64,000 nucleotides of DNA from NCBI GenBank assembly GCA_039657365.1, contig CM077580.1, forward strand, positions 51,302,894 to 51,366,893, read 5' to 3'. The stretch is from Stephania yunnanensis. Taxonomy: Eukaryota > Streptophyta > Magnoliopsida > Ranunculales > Menispermaceae. Of this stretch, positions 44,974 through 57,785 are shown one piece after another. The notes beneath the pieces were generated by a model. The model was given only the letters and a program-made list of their open reading frames with translations. It searched no databases and was not told the DNA's origin. Within the stretch, counting starts at the first letter, position 1; every line of letters begins with the position of its first letter. The position numbers and the translations under genes are program-made.

Positions 44974-45678
44974 ACGTCAAATCTTAAAGAGTATCCTTCA
45001 ACAAATGATGACAGTGATTGTGAAGAGGTAACTCTTTCCCAAGGTAAACTATTACTATTCCCTCTATCCTAATATCAAATCAATTCTCATATTTATAATT
45101 TTTTATTTGGAGTTTTCAAGGGGTTAAGGACTTTTAAGAACTTTAAAGTGTGTTCTTGAAAACATAAGCCACAGATATTAACTTGGGTGGACTCGTGAGT
45201 CAGTGGCATAAAGGCGGATTATTTCATTTCCAAAGAGAATTATAAGAGATCTCACCGAATTGAAGCTGAAGGCTTCTTAGGGGGAATATAGATTTTTTAG
45301 CAAGAGGATTTAATGATTGATGTACTTTGCAAAAACTCTCAATTAATCCATATAGAGTTAGTTGAAAGACAACTGATGAAAATCCTTCTCACTATTGTGT
45401 ATAGGAAACTGAATAGAACTAGAACACAACTACTAGGAGGTGCTCTTGATCACCTAGAAATCCCTATAGATAAAACTTGGCTGGTCGCCATGGACTTTTA
45501 ACACTTTTTCCATAAGGATGAGAATAAGGGTGGTGCTAAATTTGGCGTAGCCCCAAGCTCTAATTTCCGTAGATGGGTCCTGACAAATGATATGGTAGAT
45601 TAAGATTTCCATGGTCGAAGTTTACATGTAATAAGGGACTTCTATTTGAACATATTGACAGAGCCTTAGGTGACAAGG
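44974..45678 (+). pseudogene. LINE (L1-type) endonuclease fragment
   Basis: In shifting plus frames the blocks read LRTFKNFKVCS, KHKPQILTWVD, VSGIKADYFISKRIIRDLTE, then LGGALDHLEIPIDKTWLVAM (in 45313-45501), then HKDENKGGAKFGVAPSSNF and RRWVLTNDMVD. This is the order of the plant LINE endonuclease/phosphatase-fold domain. WLVAMDF corresponds to the WLVxGDFN catalytic segment, with the Asp kept and a stop at the Asn. The endonuclease nicks target DNA for target-primed reverse transcription. No RT is present; Tat LTRs lie on both sides. Confidence 0.7.
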
Positions 45679-46935
45679 TGATACGTGTCGAATGTGTACA
45701 ATAAGTTTCTTGTATATCTTTCTTGTATATCCCTAAAAATTCAATATATAATTTTATAATAATTAACTACACTAATGAAACATCAACCCGCTTTCCATCC
45801 AAACATGTTACTTCAATCATATAGTCATGATCGTACTTCATAATTTGCCATAGATCATTAAACTCTAATCATAAGTAAACAACCCTTACCGGCCATTTGT
45901 TTTCCTTATACCAATGGAAAAGCCATGTTTAAATCTTATTGAGCTAACCCCTTGAAATACACAAAGATAATAACTTCACACAATAAAATCGCATTTCACT
46001 TTATGAAAACTTCGAACTACTAAATCTTCAGAAAGCCATTTCAACATTAGATTTAGATATGAAATTCACCTATGACATCTAAATGGTAATAAACCTTTCA
46101 GACAATCCTAGTTACTACTATTAATTAGATAATGAATCCAAATATCATAATTCATGTTCTAGACTATACATGCAATATAAAGTTTATGATTAAAATCCAC
46201 AAATAATCATCTATTAAATTAGTGATTCAAAAAATATGATTGGTTTAAAGCATTAAGCACAAGATATTCTCATCACAACTACATAGCAAAACAGATCTAG
46301 TTCATGTTCAAACTTTGTTTAGATTAATAAACTACTCGCTCATATTCATAAATAATATAAACTAAATAAAAGACATAGATAAATACTTCTCGAATAAATA
46401 CTTTGATTCTTCAAATCTTCTCCAATAGAATTGAACAATAAAATAAAACAATAAACAAAGTTTTCTAGAGCAATGAAATATTGATGTAAGTACACAAGGG
46501 CAACTGGTTTCATAGCCCTAGGGTCATATTTATAGTATTCTAAGTAGTACACATCCCAAACTAACTCAAACGTCTTGTTCTTATCTAAAACTCTCGAAAT
46601 CAAACCCTATGATTCCTCAACAATTTGTGATTTAAGTGGAATCACAGGAAGAATCCTTGCATAATAGCTTCAGTACTTAACTGATATAAGTAGTGATTCC
46701 TAGTACAAAGGTAGAATCGGTTAGGAATCCTTGGGCATACCATGATTTGTTGATGAATTTTTACATACTCTTTCCATTCGATCCAATCCTTCGTGTTCTT
46801 CCCTTTTTACTCAATTTCCCTATGTATTGCAATTGTCACTTGAAATATAAAAAGCAAGAGAAAACCTCAATAGCATTTTACATCTAAAATCATCCTCTAA
46901 TGTACAATAAAACATGTCTAATTATTGACTTATCA
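45679..46935 (-). repeat. Tat-type LTR, third copy (1,257 bp)
   Basis: Minus start TGATAAGTCAATAATTAGAC at 46935, plus left end TGATACGTGTCG. It lacks about 250 bases present in its sister LTRs, mainly near its left end. Five-base flanks CAAGG and AATAC do not match. Confidence 0.8.
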
Positions 46936-47146
46936 AATACCTCGAAACTCAACAATTTGTTGTCTTAAGCAAATGAATACTCTCAATTATATTCTTTTTT
47001 ATTTCCTCATTTTTAATTCACAATTATATACTATTGTTTCTTAAATAGAAGGGATATTTAAATGGGAATGTATTACCCTCATAAAAATAGGAATCATGAT
47101 AGAATAGAGAGATTTAAGGAACAACCTTTTAATTTGACAACTTAAC
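46936..47146. other. Unassigned short stretch
   Basis: AT-rich single-copy-looking sequence between two LTRs; no motif seen. Confidence 0.4.
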
Positions 47147-50100
47147 TATGACGACCCCAATCGCCATCAACTGGGTCCTGCCCAGCACTAGACCTATGTG
47201 GACCCCCAATCGACTCCCGTCAGGTCAATGCATTCCTAGTCAGCCTCTATTTCAAATTTTTCATCAATTGGTTGCTTATTAACTTCATTAATTAGTTTAA
47301 CAAGGCGTAATACTCATTACGCGTCAGAAAGTAATTTAAAGCAACAAATAAATGTTAATTGAATTTGGGATAAGTCCTAGGCATGGAAATCCTACAAACG
47401 GTGTGAAATCATGTATATAACTAGTGATAAAGAGTATAATACGCATATACATGTATCATTAAGTGTATCTCATATCTTTAAGTACCCAAAAAAAATCAAA
47501 ACATCATGAATACATAGTCATATAAATAGCAAAATGAGAAAAAACCTACGAACTAAGAGTAATGGAGCTAACTGTAAAGGGTAGCTCAAAGGAAATGACC
47601 AAATACAGACTCCTTTCCCTTACTACTTGATAGACCTACAATTGTCACCAACAACAAAGGCAATTCCAGTGAGTAAAGCTAGAAAAGATTCAGTAGTATT
47701 TCAAAGTAATAAATTACAATAGTCTCTAAATCATTCGTGTATTTAAAGAAAGCTGTAAATAATATGACAAAATGCATGATAAAAGGACTAATCAAGTAAG
47801 GAGTGAAAATAAAGTGGCAAGGAAGCAAAATATAGGTGAATAGGTAATTCAATTTAAACAGTGGGTCTTTTGACCATAACAGAGCTTGAAGTGGGCACAA
47901 CGGACCTAAGTCCACTTCTAACTGTCTTGACATAATTTTCTAGGAATTGCAGATTCATCGAGTCACTTCCAAGAACCCCTTAACTATCAAGGTAAGCTAT
48001 GATGACCCCGGATGCCTTATCCCATGAATATTCCTTAATGAGAAGCCACGTTGTCTCCGAATGCTTAACTCGTGAGATGACACAATGGATGAACTACTTA
48101 GACCCTATGCCACTTGAAACAAGAATGGAATACAAGTATGACATGCTTTTCAAGAGATTTTAAATAATAAGTTGAAGAGAAATCATGTTGATGCTCTTAG
48201 TGGTTTACTTACAGCAAAATGCAATAATATCCGAGATAAATGCAGCTCCCATACGTCTGTATTGCACTCCCGATACCCGGCATTGACGCTCCATGTCCTC
48301 AAAACCTACTAGAGTTCAGTTTATGTGTTAAGAGTCAATTTGTTGTAAACTGTTTCATTTCATTTGCAAAGCAACTCATTTTGATATTTTATTATGTTTC
48401 TTATTTTTACTTAGACTTAACTTTGTCGTTTTAAACCTATTTAAGGGTCCCACAATTTTCCTTTAGGCTCGTAGACTCTAACACTAGGTATGCCCATAGT
48501 TTCAGCGCGAAAAAACCCAAAAAAAGTCTTTTTCTACTTGCTTTTATAGTCTAAGTTCTGATTATATCATTCATGAGGTTTTCAAGTAGGCTTAGTAAAA
48601 ATCTTCCACCAAACTTTCTTGACAAATGACTACTAAAGTCTCTATAATCTTAGCCATTGCTTTATCAAACCAAGTCTCAAAATATTAAGGAACCTTCGAT
48701 ACATACTTTCTATGTATTTATTATATTCCTAAGTCATTTGAAAAGAAAAACCTTGAAGAAACATTCAAGCATCTATATGTGAAACTTGTAGGAAAACTTG
48801 TGCGGTCTTAATTTCATGCCTCTTTCTTAATCCTAAAAATATAATCAAAACACCTCCAAAATAAAATCTGATTTTTATGGGTCAAGTTCGATATATAAAC
48901 ATCAAAACCTATGAAAAATTACACTTAAAAACATTCATTTGATTGGTCAAAATTGATACCTCAGTTGGCAAAAAATTAGACTGCTTAACTATTTTTGTTC
49001 ACAAAAATGCAATCAATTCAATGCCGAAACTGACCCACAAAACATTATTAAAACCCCGAATTGATTTTCATGTTCCGAATTGGATATATGAGAATTGAAT
49101 TCTACAAAAGAATCCAACCTTAAGACCTTCGTTTGATCAGTAGAAACCATTACCCAACTTTCCATGAGAATAGTATTACATTGCATTTTAGTCCATTATA
49201 AGCTCCAAATCATCAAAGAAACTTCATAGGAAACATTTTGCTCTATGTATTAGCGTTCTGAAAAGGTATGGTTTGCAAAAGTATAACTGAAAACGAAGGA
49301 GATATCAAAGATTTACAAAGACAGCTCGAATTAGATTCAAAATCTAACTAGCAAGTTTGTTAAAATCAATTCACAAATTTGTAGCTCCAAAAATCCTCAT
49401 TTTTGTTCTTAAATCAGCTAACAAACCTGAAATCAACATAATAAAAGATGAGCTCCATTCGATAAGAACTAAGAGAGTTGTGCCTTGTCAAAATTCATTT
49501 TAAAAATCTAGTAATAGCATTTTAACTGCCTAATTGCAAGACATTTTTGAGTTGGAAAGAGTTGAAATTTTGAAATTTTTGAATACACAAAAGTTGTAGA
49601 TGTTGGATTTAGCTTTCCAACAGCATATGAATTAAGCTTTTTTGAGTTCTTATGAAATATTTGTGCTAAAATTACAGAGTCCGAGTTAAAACTTAACATT
49701 CATGCATTAAAATACTTCAAACACAGGATCCATTTGAAGAATCAGCTTCAATTCCTTAAATTGGTAAACACGATAAACTCTCCATTCATAAAGAGACACA
49801 TAAACTAGTGAGTAAACTTAGAAATTTGATGAAGGAAGTGATGGAAAGGATGATTACCTAGCTTTGATTCCTCAATATTTTTGATCCCTAACTTTAGATC
49901 TCAAAAAATTAAGCCTTCAAAATCTTTTTTAGCCCTGAATTTTCTTGTTTTTGGTTTCAAGAACATGCAAATGAAACTTAAATATTTTAAGTGTGTTTTT
50001 CATAACACTTGATTTCATCAAGTTGTATCAAAAGCTTCTACACTCATCAATGGCTCATATTTGATCCTACTAATCCATTCAAAGTTCCTACTTAGATCTA

Positions 50101-50562
50101 GCTCCACTAACCTAGTTTAAGTGACAAACAAAGATTACACACATGGACTTTTGCACAAATCTCAAAGCATATCTAATGGTGGTTGATTTTTAACCAAACT
50201 TTAAGCTACAATTTAATTTACATATGTATATTCAACTATAGGCACATTAAATTAGTTTATTTATCAAAATTAAGAAATTAAGACTTATCATATCACACTC
50301 TATCCCGATTCGACATTGAAAGCATCATGAAGTCGCTTTCTCGCTTGTTTGAATTCGCGATATAAACCTACACTCGTATGCACACTTATATAGTTAGTTA
50401 TAAATAATATACAACGTCAAACACAAGTAAAATTAATTTAAATTATTAATTTACCTCGGTAAAGACACTCAAGTGTTGACCAAGATCATTACGTAGGATT
50501 GGCCGAAAGGTCATGGTCCTACATGACACAAAATAAAGATTATGTTATTTCAGTCGTTAGAG
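47147..50562 (-). repeat. Tekay/Del-like LTR, unit 1 (about 3.4 kb)
   Basis: Plus left end TATGACGACCCC; right end GTCGTTAGA (TCTAACGAC on minus, matching TGTAACGAC in unit 2). It lies directly before the GCCTTCCCAACTTAT purine-rich tract (read on minus) and the integrase end. Diverged copies are 53080-56166 and 57786-59548. The TA at the left end parallels the TA seen in the solo LTR at 38615. Confidence 0.82.
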
Positions 50563-52165
50563 CCTTCCCAACTTATAAGAACTTGGTCCTCGATATTTAA
50601 AATAACTAAACGAAACCCTTACCGGAATCAAATAGATATGGGAAGCTCTCGTGCATATAGGATTCACATTCCTAAGTCAACTGCTCATCTTCATGATGTT
50701 GCCACTTGACAAGGACCAACGCAATGTCCTTGTTATGCAAGCTCTACACATTAAAGTCCAAAATCAATGTAGGTTGCTCCTCATAAGTGATATCCTCCAC
50801 TAAGTCAATTTGACTCAGGTCAACCATCGGCTTAACGTCCCCCCTCGATCTACCAATCGAAGCATCAATATATGAAAAAGTGGATGGACTACTGCCTTCT
50901 ATGGTGGTAACTCAAGCTAGTAAGCAACCTTTCCAACTCTCTCCGTAACCTTTAATGGACCAATGAATCTCGATGCGAGTTTTCCTTTGATTCCAAATTG
51001 TTTATGACCCTTCAGAGGTGAGACCCAAAAAGACATAGTATCCCATTTTATATCCCCATCCGTCTAGATACTTGTCAGCGTACTTTTTTTGTCTCTCTTG
51101 AGCGCCTCGAAGTCACTGAATTATCTACTCGATCTTCTCTATATGATATACTACTATCTCCGGCCCAACTACCGCAGTATTCTTAGGCTCAGCCCAACAT
51201 GCTGGAGATCTATAAGACCTACCATAGAGTGCCTCAAATAGTGCAATTGCAATGCTAGTTTGGTAACTATTATCTTAAGCAAATTCACACAAAGGTAGAT
51301 AGTCTTCCCATGACCCACCATACTCCAAAATACAAGCTCTATGCATGTCTTCCAACACTTGAATTACTTGCTCTGATTGGCCATATGTCTATGGGTGATA
51401 TGCCGTACTAAACTGAAGCTGCGTACCAAACTATTCCTGCATACTTTCCTATAACTATAATGTAAATTAAGACAATGGAGATCGAAATCCCATGTAATTT
51501 GAATATCTCTCTCTAAAAAGATTGCTCAGTTGCTCAAATTTATACTTGGTGGAAACTTGTAAGAAGTGCGCAAACTTTGTCAATCTATCAAATCACCTAA
51601 ATACTATCGTGCTTACGTTGAGAATTAGGCATACCACTGACAAAACCCATAATGCTTTCCTCCCACTTCCATTAAGGAATGGGAAGTGGTTGTAGCAACC
51701 CTTCAGGCCTTTTATGCCCAGCTTGAACCTGCTGGCATATCCAACAACTCCTAACTTACTCTCCTACGTCAGCCTTCATCCTAGACCAGCTAAAGAGATG
51801 TTTCATATCTTGATTCATCTTAGTCCTACCTAGATGAACAACATATTACGAGTGATGTGCCTCTTGGAATATCTCTGTATGTAACTCAGCCATTGATGGA
51901 ATCCATAGTCGTCCCCTACACCCCATACATGAATGTGTTGACCGACTCCATTATGAGTGATCCAAACTCTAAGAAAACTCATTAAACTTCACAAATTGTT
52001 GATCCGCTTATTGACCCTCTAAAATCATCTGAATAGAGACTAGATGAGTCATCAATTGTCTACAAATCAGAGCCTCAGTAGTAGGTAGAACATCCACTAA
52101 ACTAATAATGTTTGTAGCCTCAAGTAATGTATAGTAATGTGTCGTTAGAAAAACTTCTACCTCTG
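50563..52165 (-). pseudogene. Tekay/Del-like integrase 3' part, unit 1
   Basis: Right after the purine-rich tract, the minus strand shows a chromodomain end (MHESFPYLFD, about 50640-50680). Upstream lie GPY/F-module and core remnants, and a zinc-region stretch (CWICQQVQAGHKRPEGLLQP-like, near 51690-51740). Stops are frequent. The pol sequence stops being alignable at about 52165, the same point at which unit 2 stops. Confidence 0.7.
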
Positions 52166-53079
52166 CGTTAAACCTCTTCCTTCATAGTGCATCGGTGACG
52201 CATAACCAAGATAACAATAAAAGTCTTGGTGATGGATAACTGAGACATATGCTACGTTCTCGGTTGTACATCACCGACAGGACATAAACTATACACTTCG
52301 AATTACTCTCGTGATGTGGTGACCTGGAGCAATCACAGCGTTACGCTACCTAAAACAATTAAAAAAAAAAAGAACAAAATCTTCCATTTCTATAGTCTCC
52401 ATCATTCAGGTTTAAAACATATCGGTGACTCATGACCGAGATAACAATAAAAGTCTCGGTAATGGACAACAGAGAGAGATGCTACATTCTTGGTTGTACA
52501 TCACCGACATGACATAACCTCTACACTTAAGGTTAGTCTCGTGATGTGGTGACCGAGATAACACAATTAGTCTCGGCCATTCATTCCCGAGACTGTATAA
52601 CTATTCTAGCCTGTCTGGCCTAGAACCACGAGTTCCCAAAAACCTCCCCTTGTCTCGGCCATGCTTGGACGAGACTATAAAAAACATTTATGGCCTGTGT
52701 AGCCAAGAACCACGACTTTGCAATCAAAGAATCATTGAATGCACCGCTACACAAACATAACAACCTAGAACTGAGTCCTAATGTGGATATGAAATCGAAC
52801 AAAACCTAGAGCCTTCAAACTCGAAATTCTGCCTACAACAGAGGAGAGAGACATAGAGGAACGAAGATAAGAATGACTAACAGAGAAAATGTGGGTTCAA
52901 GAGAGTACGGCTCGTTCAAGAGGACGGTGGTGGGGTGCCTTTGTTTTGAATGAGGGGTATTTTGGGGATTTAGGGCCTCAATTTTGGGTGCCTTTGGTAA
53001 ATGACTTTGTGCCCTCAACAATAGGGTGGTTTCATGAATTGTTGGGGTGCCCATAGCGGCTATCATATATATATATATA
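52166..53079. repeat. Unknown insert with two repeat units and CCGAGA motifs
   Basis: A block of about 130 bases (52190-52325: GGTGACGCATAACC, GATGGATAACTGAGAC, TCGTGATGTGGTGACC) recurs at 52428-52556. Hexamers of CCGAGA or TCTCGG recur to about 52675. The right part (52800-53060) is plain sequence with GGGTGCCTTTG repeated. The arrangement recalls subterminal repeats of DNA transposons, but no paired terminal inverted repeat was found. Confidence 0.5.
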
Positions 53080-53081
53080 TC
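53066..53081. repeat. Short (AT)n run
   Basis: ATATATATATATATAT at the junction of the unknown insert and truncated LTR unit 2. Confidence 0.85.
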
Positions 53082-56000
53082 ATCAAGTGTATCTAACATC
53101 CCGAAATACCTAAAAGCATCAAAACATCATGAATACATAGTCATATATATAGAAAAACATTAAAGAACCTACGAAGTAAGAATAATGGAGCTAACTCTGA
53201 GGGTAGATAAGAGGAAATCAACTAGTACAGGCTTCTTTCCCTTACTACTCGAGGGACCTGCAAATGTCACCAACAATGGAGACTATTCCTGTGAGTAAAG
53301 CAAGAAGAGATTCAACAATATTTCTAAGTAATAAATTACAATACTCTCTAAATAATGCAGGTATTAAAACAAAGCTGTAAATAAAATGACAAAGTGCATT
53401 ATAAACAGACTAATCAAGTAAGTAGTGAAACTTAAGTGGCAAGGAAGCAAAAGATTGGTGAATAGGTAATTTGGTCCAAACTATTGGTCTTTGCACCATA
53501 ACACAACTTGAAATTGACACAACGGGTGCAAGGCCACTTCCAACTGACCATACATTATTTTCTAGGCATTGAGGACACATCGAGTCACTTCTAACTATTA
53601 AGATAAGCCACGGTGACCCCAGATGCTTTATCCCTTGAATAGTCCTGAACAAGAAGCCACGGTGACTTCGGATGCTTAACCCGTGAGATGAAACAACCGG
53701 TGGACTACCTAGACCTTATGCCACTTGAAACAAGACTGGAATACAAGTATGGTATGCTTTTCGAGAGATTTACAATAAAAAATTAAAAAGAAATCATGTC
53801 GATGCTCTTACTGGTTTCTTTACCTCAAAATGCAATAATATCTAAGATAAATGCGAGTCCCATATGTCCGTACTACACTCCCGATACCCAGTATTTACAT
53901 TCCATGTCCCCAATACCTATGAGAGCTCATTTTATATGTTAGAGTCCATTAGTTATGAACTATTTCATTTCATTTGCAAAACAAATCATTTGGGTATTTT
54001 ATATGTTTCCAATGTTTACATAGACTTAACTTTGTCGTTTTAAGCCTTTTATAAGTCCCACGTTCTTCCCCTAGGCTCACCGACTCTAACACTAGGTATC
54101 ACCATAGGTTCAGCAAGAGAAGACCCAGAGATAGTCCCTTTTTACTTGCATTTACAGTCTAAGTTCTTATTGTATCATTCATGAGGTTCTCAAGTAAGCT
54201 TAGTAAGAATTTTCCACCAAAATTTCTTAACAAATGACTATTAAAGTCTAAATAATCTCAGCCATTACATGATCAAACTAAGTCTCTAAACATTAAAGAA
54301 CAATCAATGGATACTTTCTATCTATTTATTATATTCCTAAGTCATTCGACAAGAAAAACCTCGATGAAACATGCAAAGATCTTTATGTGAAACTAGTAGG
54401 AAAAGTGGTGCAATCTTAATTTCGGGCCTCCTTTCCGATCCCAAAAATAAAATCAAAACATCTACAAATTAAAATCTAATTTTTATGGTTCAATTTCGAT
54501 AATAAGCATCAAAACCTATTAAAAATTTTAGTTAAAAACATTCATTTGATTGCTCAAAATCGATACCAAAGTGGGGGAAAAAACTACATAACTATGTTTG
54601 TTAACAAAAATGCAATCAATTTAATGCCAATTAACCGACAAAACCATATTGAAAACCTAAACTAATTTTCATGGTCCTAATTGGATATGCGAGCATTGAA
54701 TTCTACCAAAAATTCAACCTTAAGACCTTCATTTCAACAGTCGCAACCATTAACCAACTTAACATGAGCATAACATTAAACTGCATTTTAAACGACCATC
54801 ATTAACTCCAAATCATCAAAGATATTTAATTGGAAACCTTTTACTATGTCTTAGATTTCTAAAAAGGTATGGTTTGCAAAATTATTATTGAAAATGAAGG
54901 AGATATCAAAGAATTTACAAAGACAGCTTAAATTAGAATCAAATCTGACCAGCAAGTTTGTAAAAATTATTTCTCTAAATTTCTAGCTCAAAAATCCTCG
55001 TTTTCGGTGACAAGTCAGCTAACATACCCAACAACAACATCATAAATGATGATTTCTATCAGATAAGAATTGAGAGAGTTATACCATGTCAAAGTTCATT
55101 TTAAGAAATTGATAATAACATTTTAATAGCCTGATTGCAAGGCATTTTTAACTGGAAAGATTTGAAATTTTTAAAATCTCCAACAGTGTATGATCTGACC
55201 CTTTTTGAGTTCGTATGTATAAATTATGCTTAATATATAGAGGTTGGGTCAAAATTTAACATTCATGCATCAAGAGACTTCAAAAACACAATCCATCTGA
55301 AGAATTTGCTTCAATTCCTTAAATTGGTAATCACAATGAACTCCACTCATAAATAGGCATAAAAACCAGTGAGTAAACTTAGAAATTTGTTTTTGAATCA
55401 GAACAATGTGTTTAGAGTTCATTTTCAAGAACTCTGATGAAGGAAGTGATGGAGAGGATGATTATTTAGCTTTGATTCCTCAATTTTCTTGATCCCCAAC
55501 TTTAGATCTCTAAAAATCAAGCCTTCAAAACTTTTTTAACTCTGAATTTTTTTGTTTGTGGATTCAACAATATGCAAATGAAACTCAAATATTTTATGTG
55601 TGGTTTTTATATCACTTGACCTCATCAAATTGTATCTACAACTTCTACAGTCATCAATGGCTCACATTTCATCCTAATAGTCCATATAAAGGTCCTAATT
55701 AGATCTTGTTCCACTAACCCACTCTATGTGAAAAACAAAGATTACACACAATGACCTTACCACGTATCTCGAGTCATATCTAATGGTGGTTGATTTTTAA
55801 CCAAACTTTAAGCTACAACCTAATGTACATATGTATATTCAACTGTAGGTACATTAAATTAGTTTATTTATCACAATTAAGAAATTATGACTTATCATAT
55901 CACACTCTATCCTGATCTCACATCGATACGCATCATGACGCTCTCTTACGGGCTTGAATATGCGATATAAACCTATACTCGTGTGCACACTTATATAGTT

Positions 56001-56166
56001 AGTTATAAATAATACATAACATCAAATAAAATTAAAATTAATTAAAATTATTAATTTACCTCGGTAACGGTTCCCGAATGTTGACCAAGAATGTCACATT
56101 GGATTGGTCGACAGGTCACGGTCCTACATGACACACAACTAGGATTAGATTATTCGAGTCGTTACA
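53080..56166 (-). repeat. Tekay/Del-like LTR, unit 2, left end truncated
   Basis: Matches 47455-50562; the first 300 bases of unit 1 have no counterpart. Right end GAGTCGTTACA, i.e. TGTAACGACTC on the minus strand, the expected LTR start, next to GCCTTCCCAACTTAT. Confidence 0.82.
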
Positions 56167-57785
56167 GCCTTCCCAACTTATAAGAATTTTGTCCTTGAGA
56201 TTTAAAATAACTAAAACAAAAACCTTACCAAAATCAAATAGATACGGGAAGCTCTCGTGTATATAGGACTCTTGTTCCCACGTCAAATCCTCTTCTCCAT
56301 GGTGGTGCCACTTAACGAGGACTAATGATATGTCCTTGTTTCGCAAGCTCTACACCTTATGGTCCAAAATTAATGTGGGTTGCTCCTCATAAGTGATATC
56401 CTCTACCAAGTCAATTTGAATCAAGTCAACCATTAGCCTATCATCCTTTCCAATCTATCTAACCGAAGCATCGATATAAGAAACACTGGGTTGACTCTTG
56501 CCATCTATGGTAGTAACTCGAGCTTGTAAGCAACCTTTTTCGATTCTCTCTATAACCCTAAATGGACTTATAGATCTCTACACGAGTTTTCATTTGATTT
56601 CGAACCGTTTATGACCATTCAAAGGCGAGACCTTCAGAAAGACATTATTTCACTCTTTATATTCCAATCCGCTCGATACTTGTCAGCGTACTTTTTTGTC
56701 TCTCTTGAGTTCCTCGAAGTCACTAATGTATCAGCCATATCTTCTTTGTGTAATCTAATACTATATCTAGCCCAATTTCTACAATATCCTCAGCCTCAGC
56801 ATAACATGCTAGAGACCTATAAGGCCTACCATAGAGTGCCTGAAATGGCGCCATTCTAATACTAGCTCGGTAACTTTTATTGTAAGCAAATTCACATAAA
56901 AGTAGGTACTCTTCCCATGACCCATTATACTCCAAAATGCAAGCTCTGAGCAAGTCTTCCAACACTTGAATCAGTCACTCTGACTGACCATCTATTTATG
57001 GGTGTTATGTTGTACTGATCCAAAGCTGCGTTCCACACTATTCCTACATTCTCTCACACAACTTTTATGTAAATTGAGATCCTCTATCTGACATAATGGA
57101 GACTGGTCCATGTAATCTGACTATTTCTCTCTAATTAAGACTGCTTAACTATTCAAATTTATACTTGGTGGAGACTGGTAAGAAGTGTGCAGACTTGTTC
57201 AATTTATCCAAAATCACCAAAATACTATCATGCTTGCACTAAGAATTAGGTAGACCACTGAAAATATCCATAGAGATGTGCTGCCACTTCCACTAAAGAA
57301 TGGTAAGTGGCTGTAGCAACCTTCCAAGCCTTTTATGCTTAGCGTAACCCACTAGCATATCATACAACTCATAACGTAATCTTATACGCCAGCCTTCATC
57401 CTCGACCAACAAAAGAGATGTTTCATATTCTGATACATCTTGGTCCTGCTGAAAAAATGGCGTATCGTGATGATATGCCTCGTAGATTATCTCACTATAT
57501 AACTCAGCCACTTATGGAATCCACAGTCATCCCCTATACCCCAAACACGAGTGTGTTGACTGACTCCATTCTGAGTGATTAGAACTCTGAGATAACTTAT
57601 TGAACTTCTCAAACTTTTGATTTGCTTGATGACCTCTAAAATCTTCTAAATAGAAACTAGCGAGTCCTCAACAGTCTAGAAATTTGAGCCACTGTAGTAG
57701 GCGAACATCTACTAAACTAATCATATATGTCGCCTCGAGTAGTGCATACTCATGTGTCAATTGACAAACTACATCTACAAATTCG
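56167..57785 (-). pseudogene. Tekay/Del-like integrase 3' part, unit 2
   Basis: Chromodomain at 56200-56346: MRNKDISLVLVKWHHHGEED and LTWEQESYIHESFPYLFD. The end of the integrase core is at 56723-56965: MLEDLLRACILEYNGSWEEY, LLLCEFAYNKSYRASIRMAP and FQALYGRPYRS. A decayed zinc-region stretch lies at 57293-57511. It would have been the C-terminal end of pol. Truncated at about 57785, where it runs straight into LTR unit 3. Confidence 0.78.

Noticed and set aside
45674..46940. Target duplication around the third Tat LTR
   Set aside because: Flanks CAAGG and AATAC do not match.
52180..52195. TAGTG as the end of a CACTA transposon
   Set aside because: No matching CACTA end with a 3-bp duplication was found on the other side of the insert.
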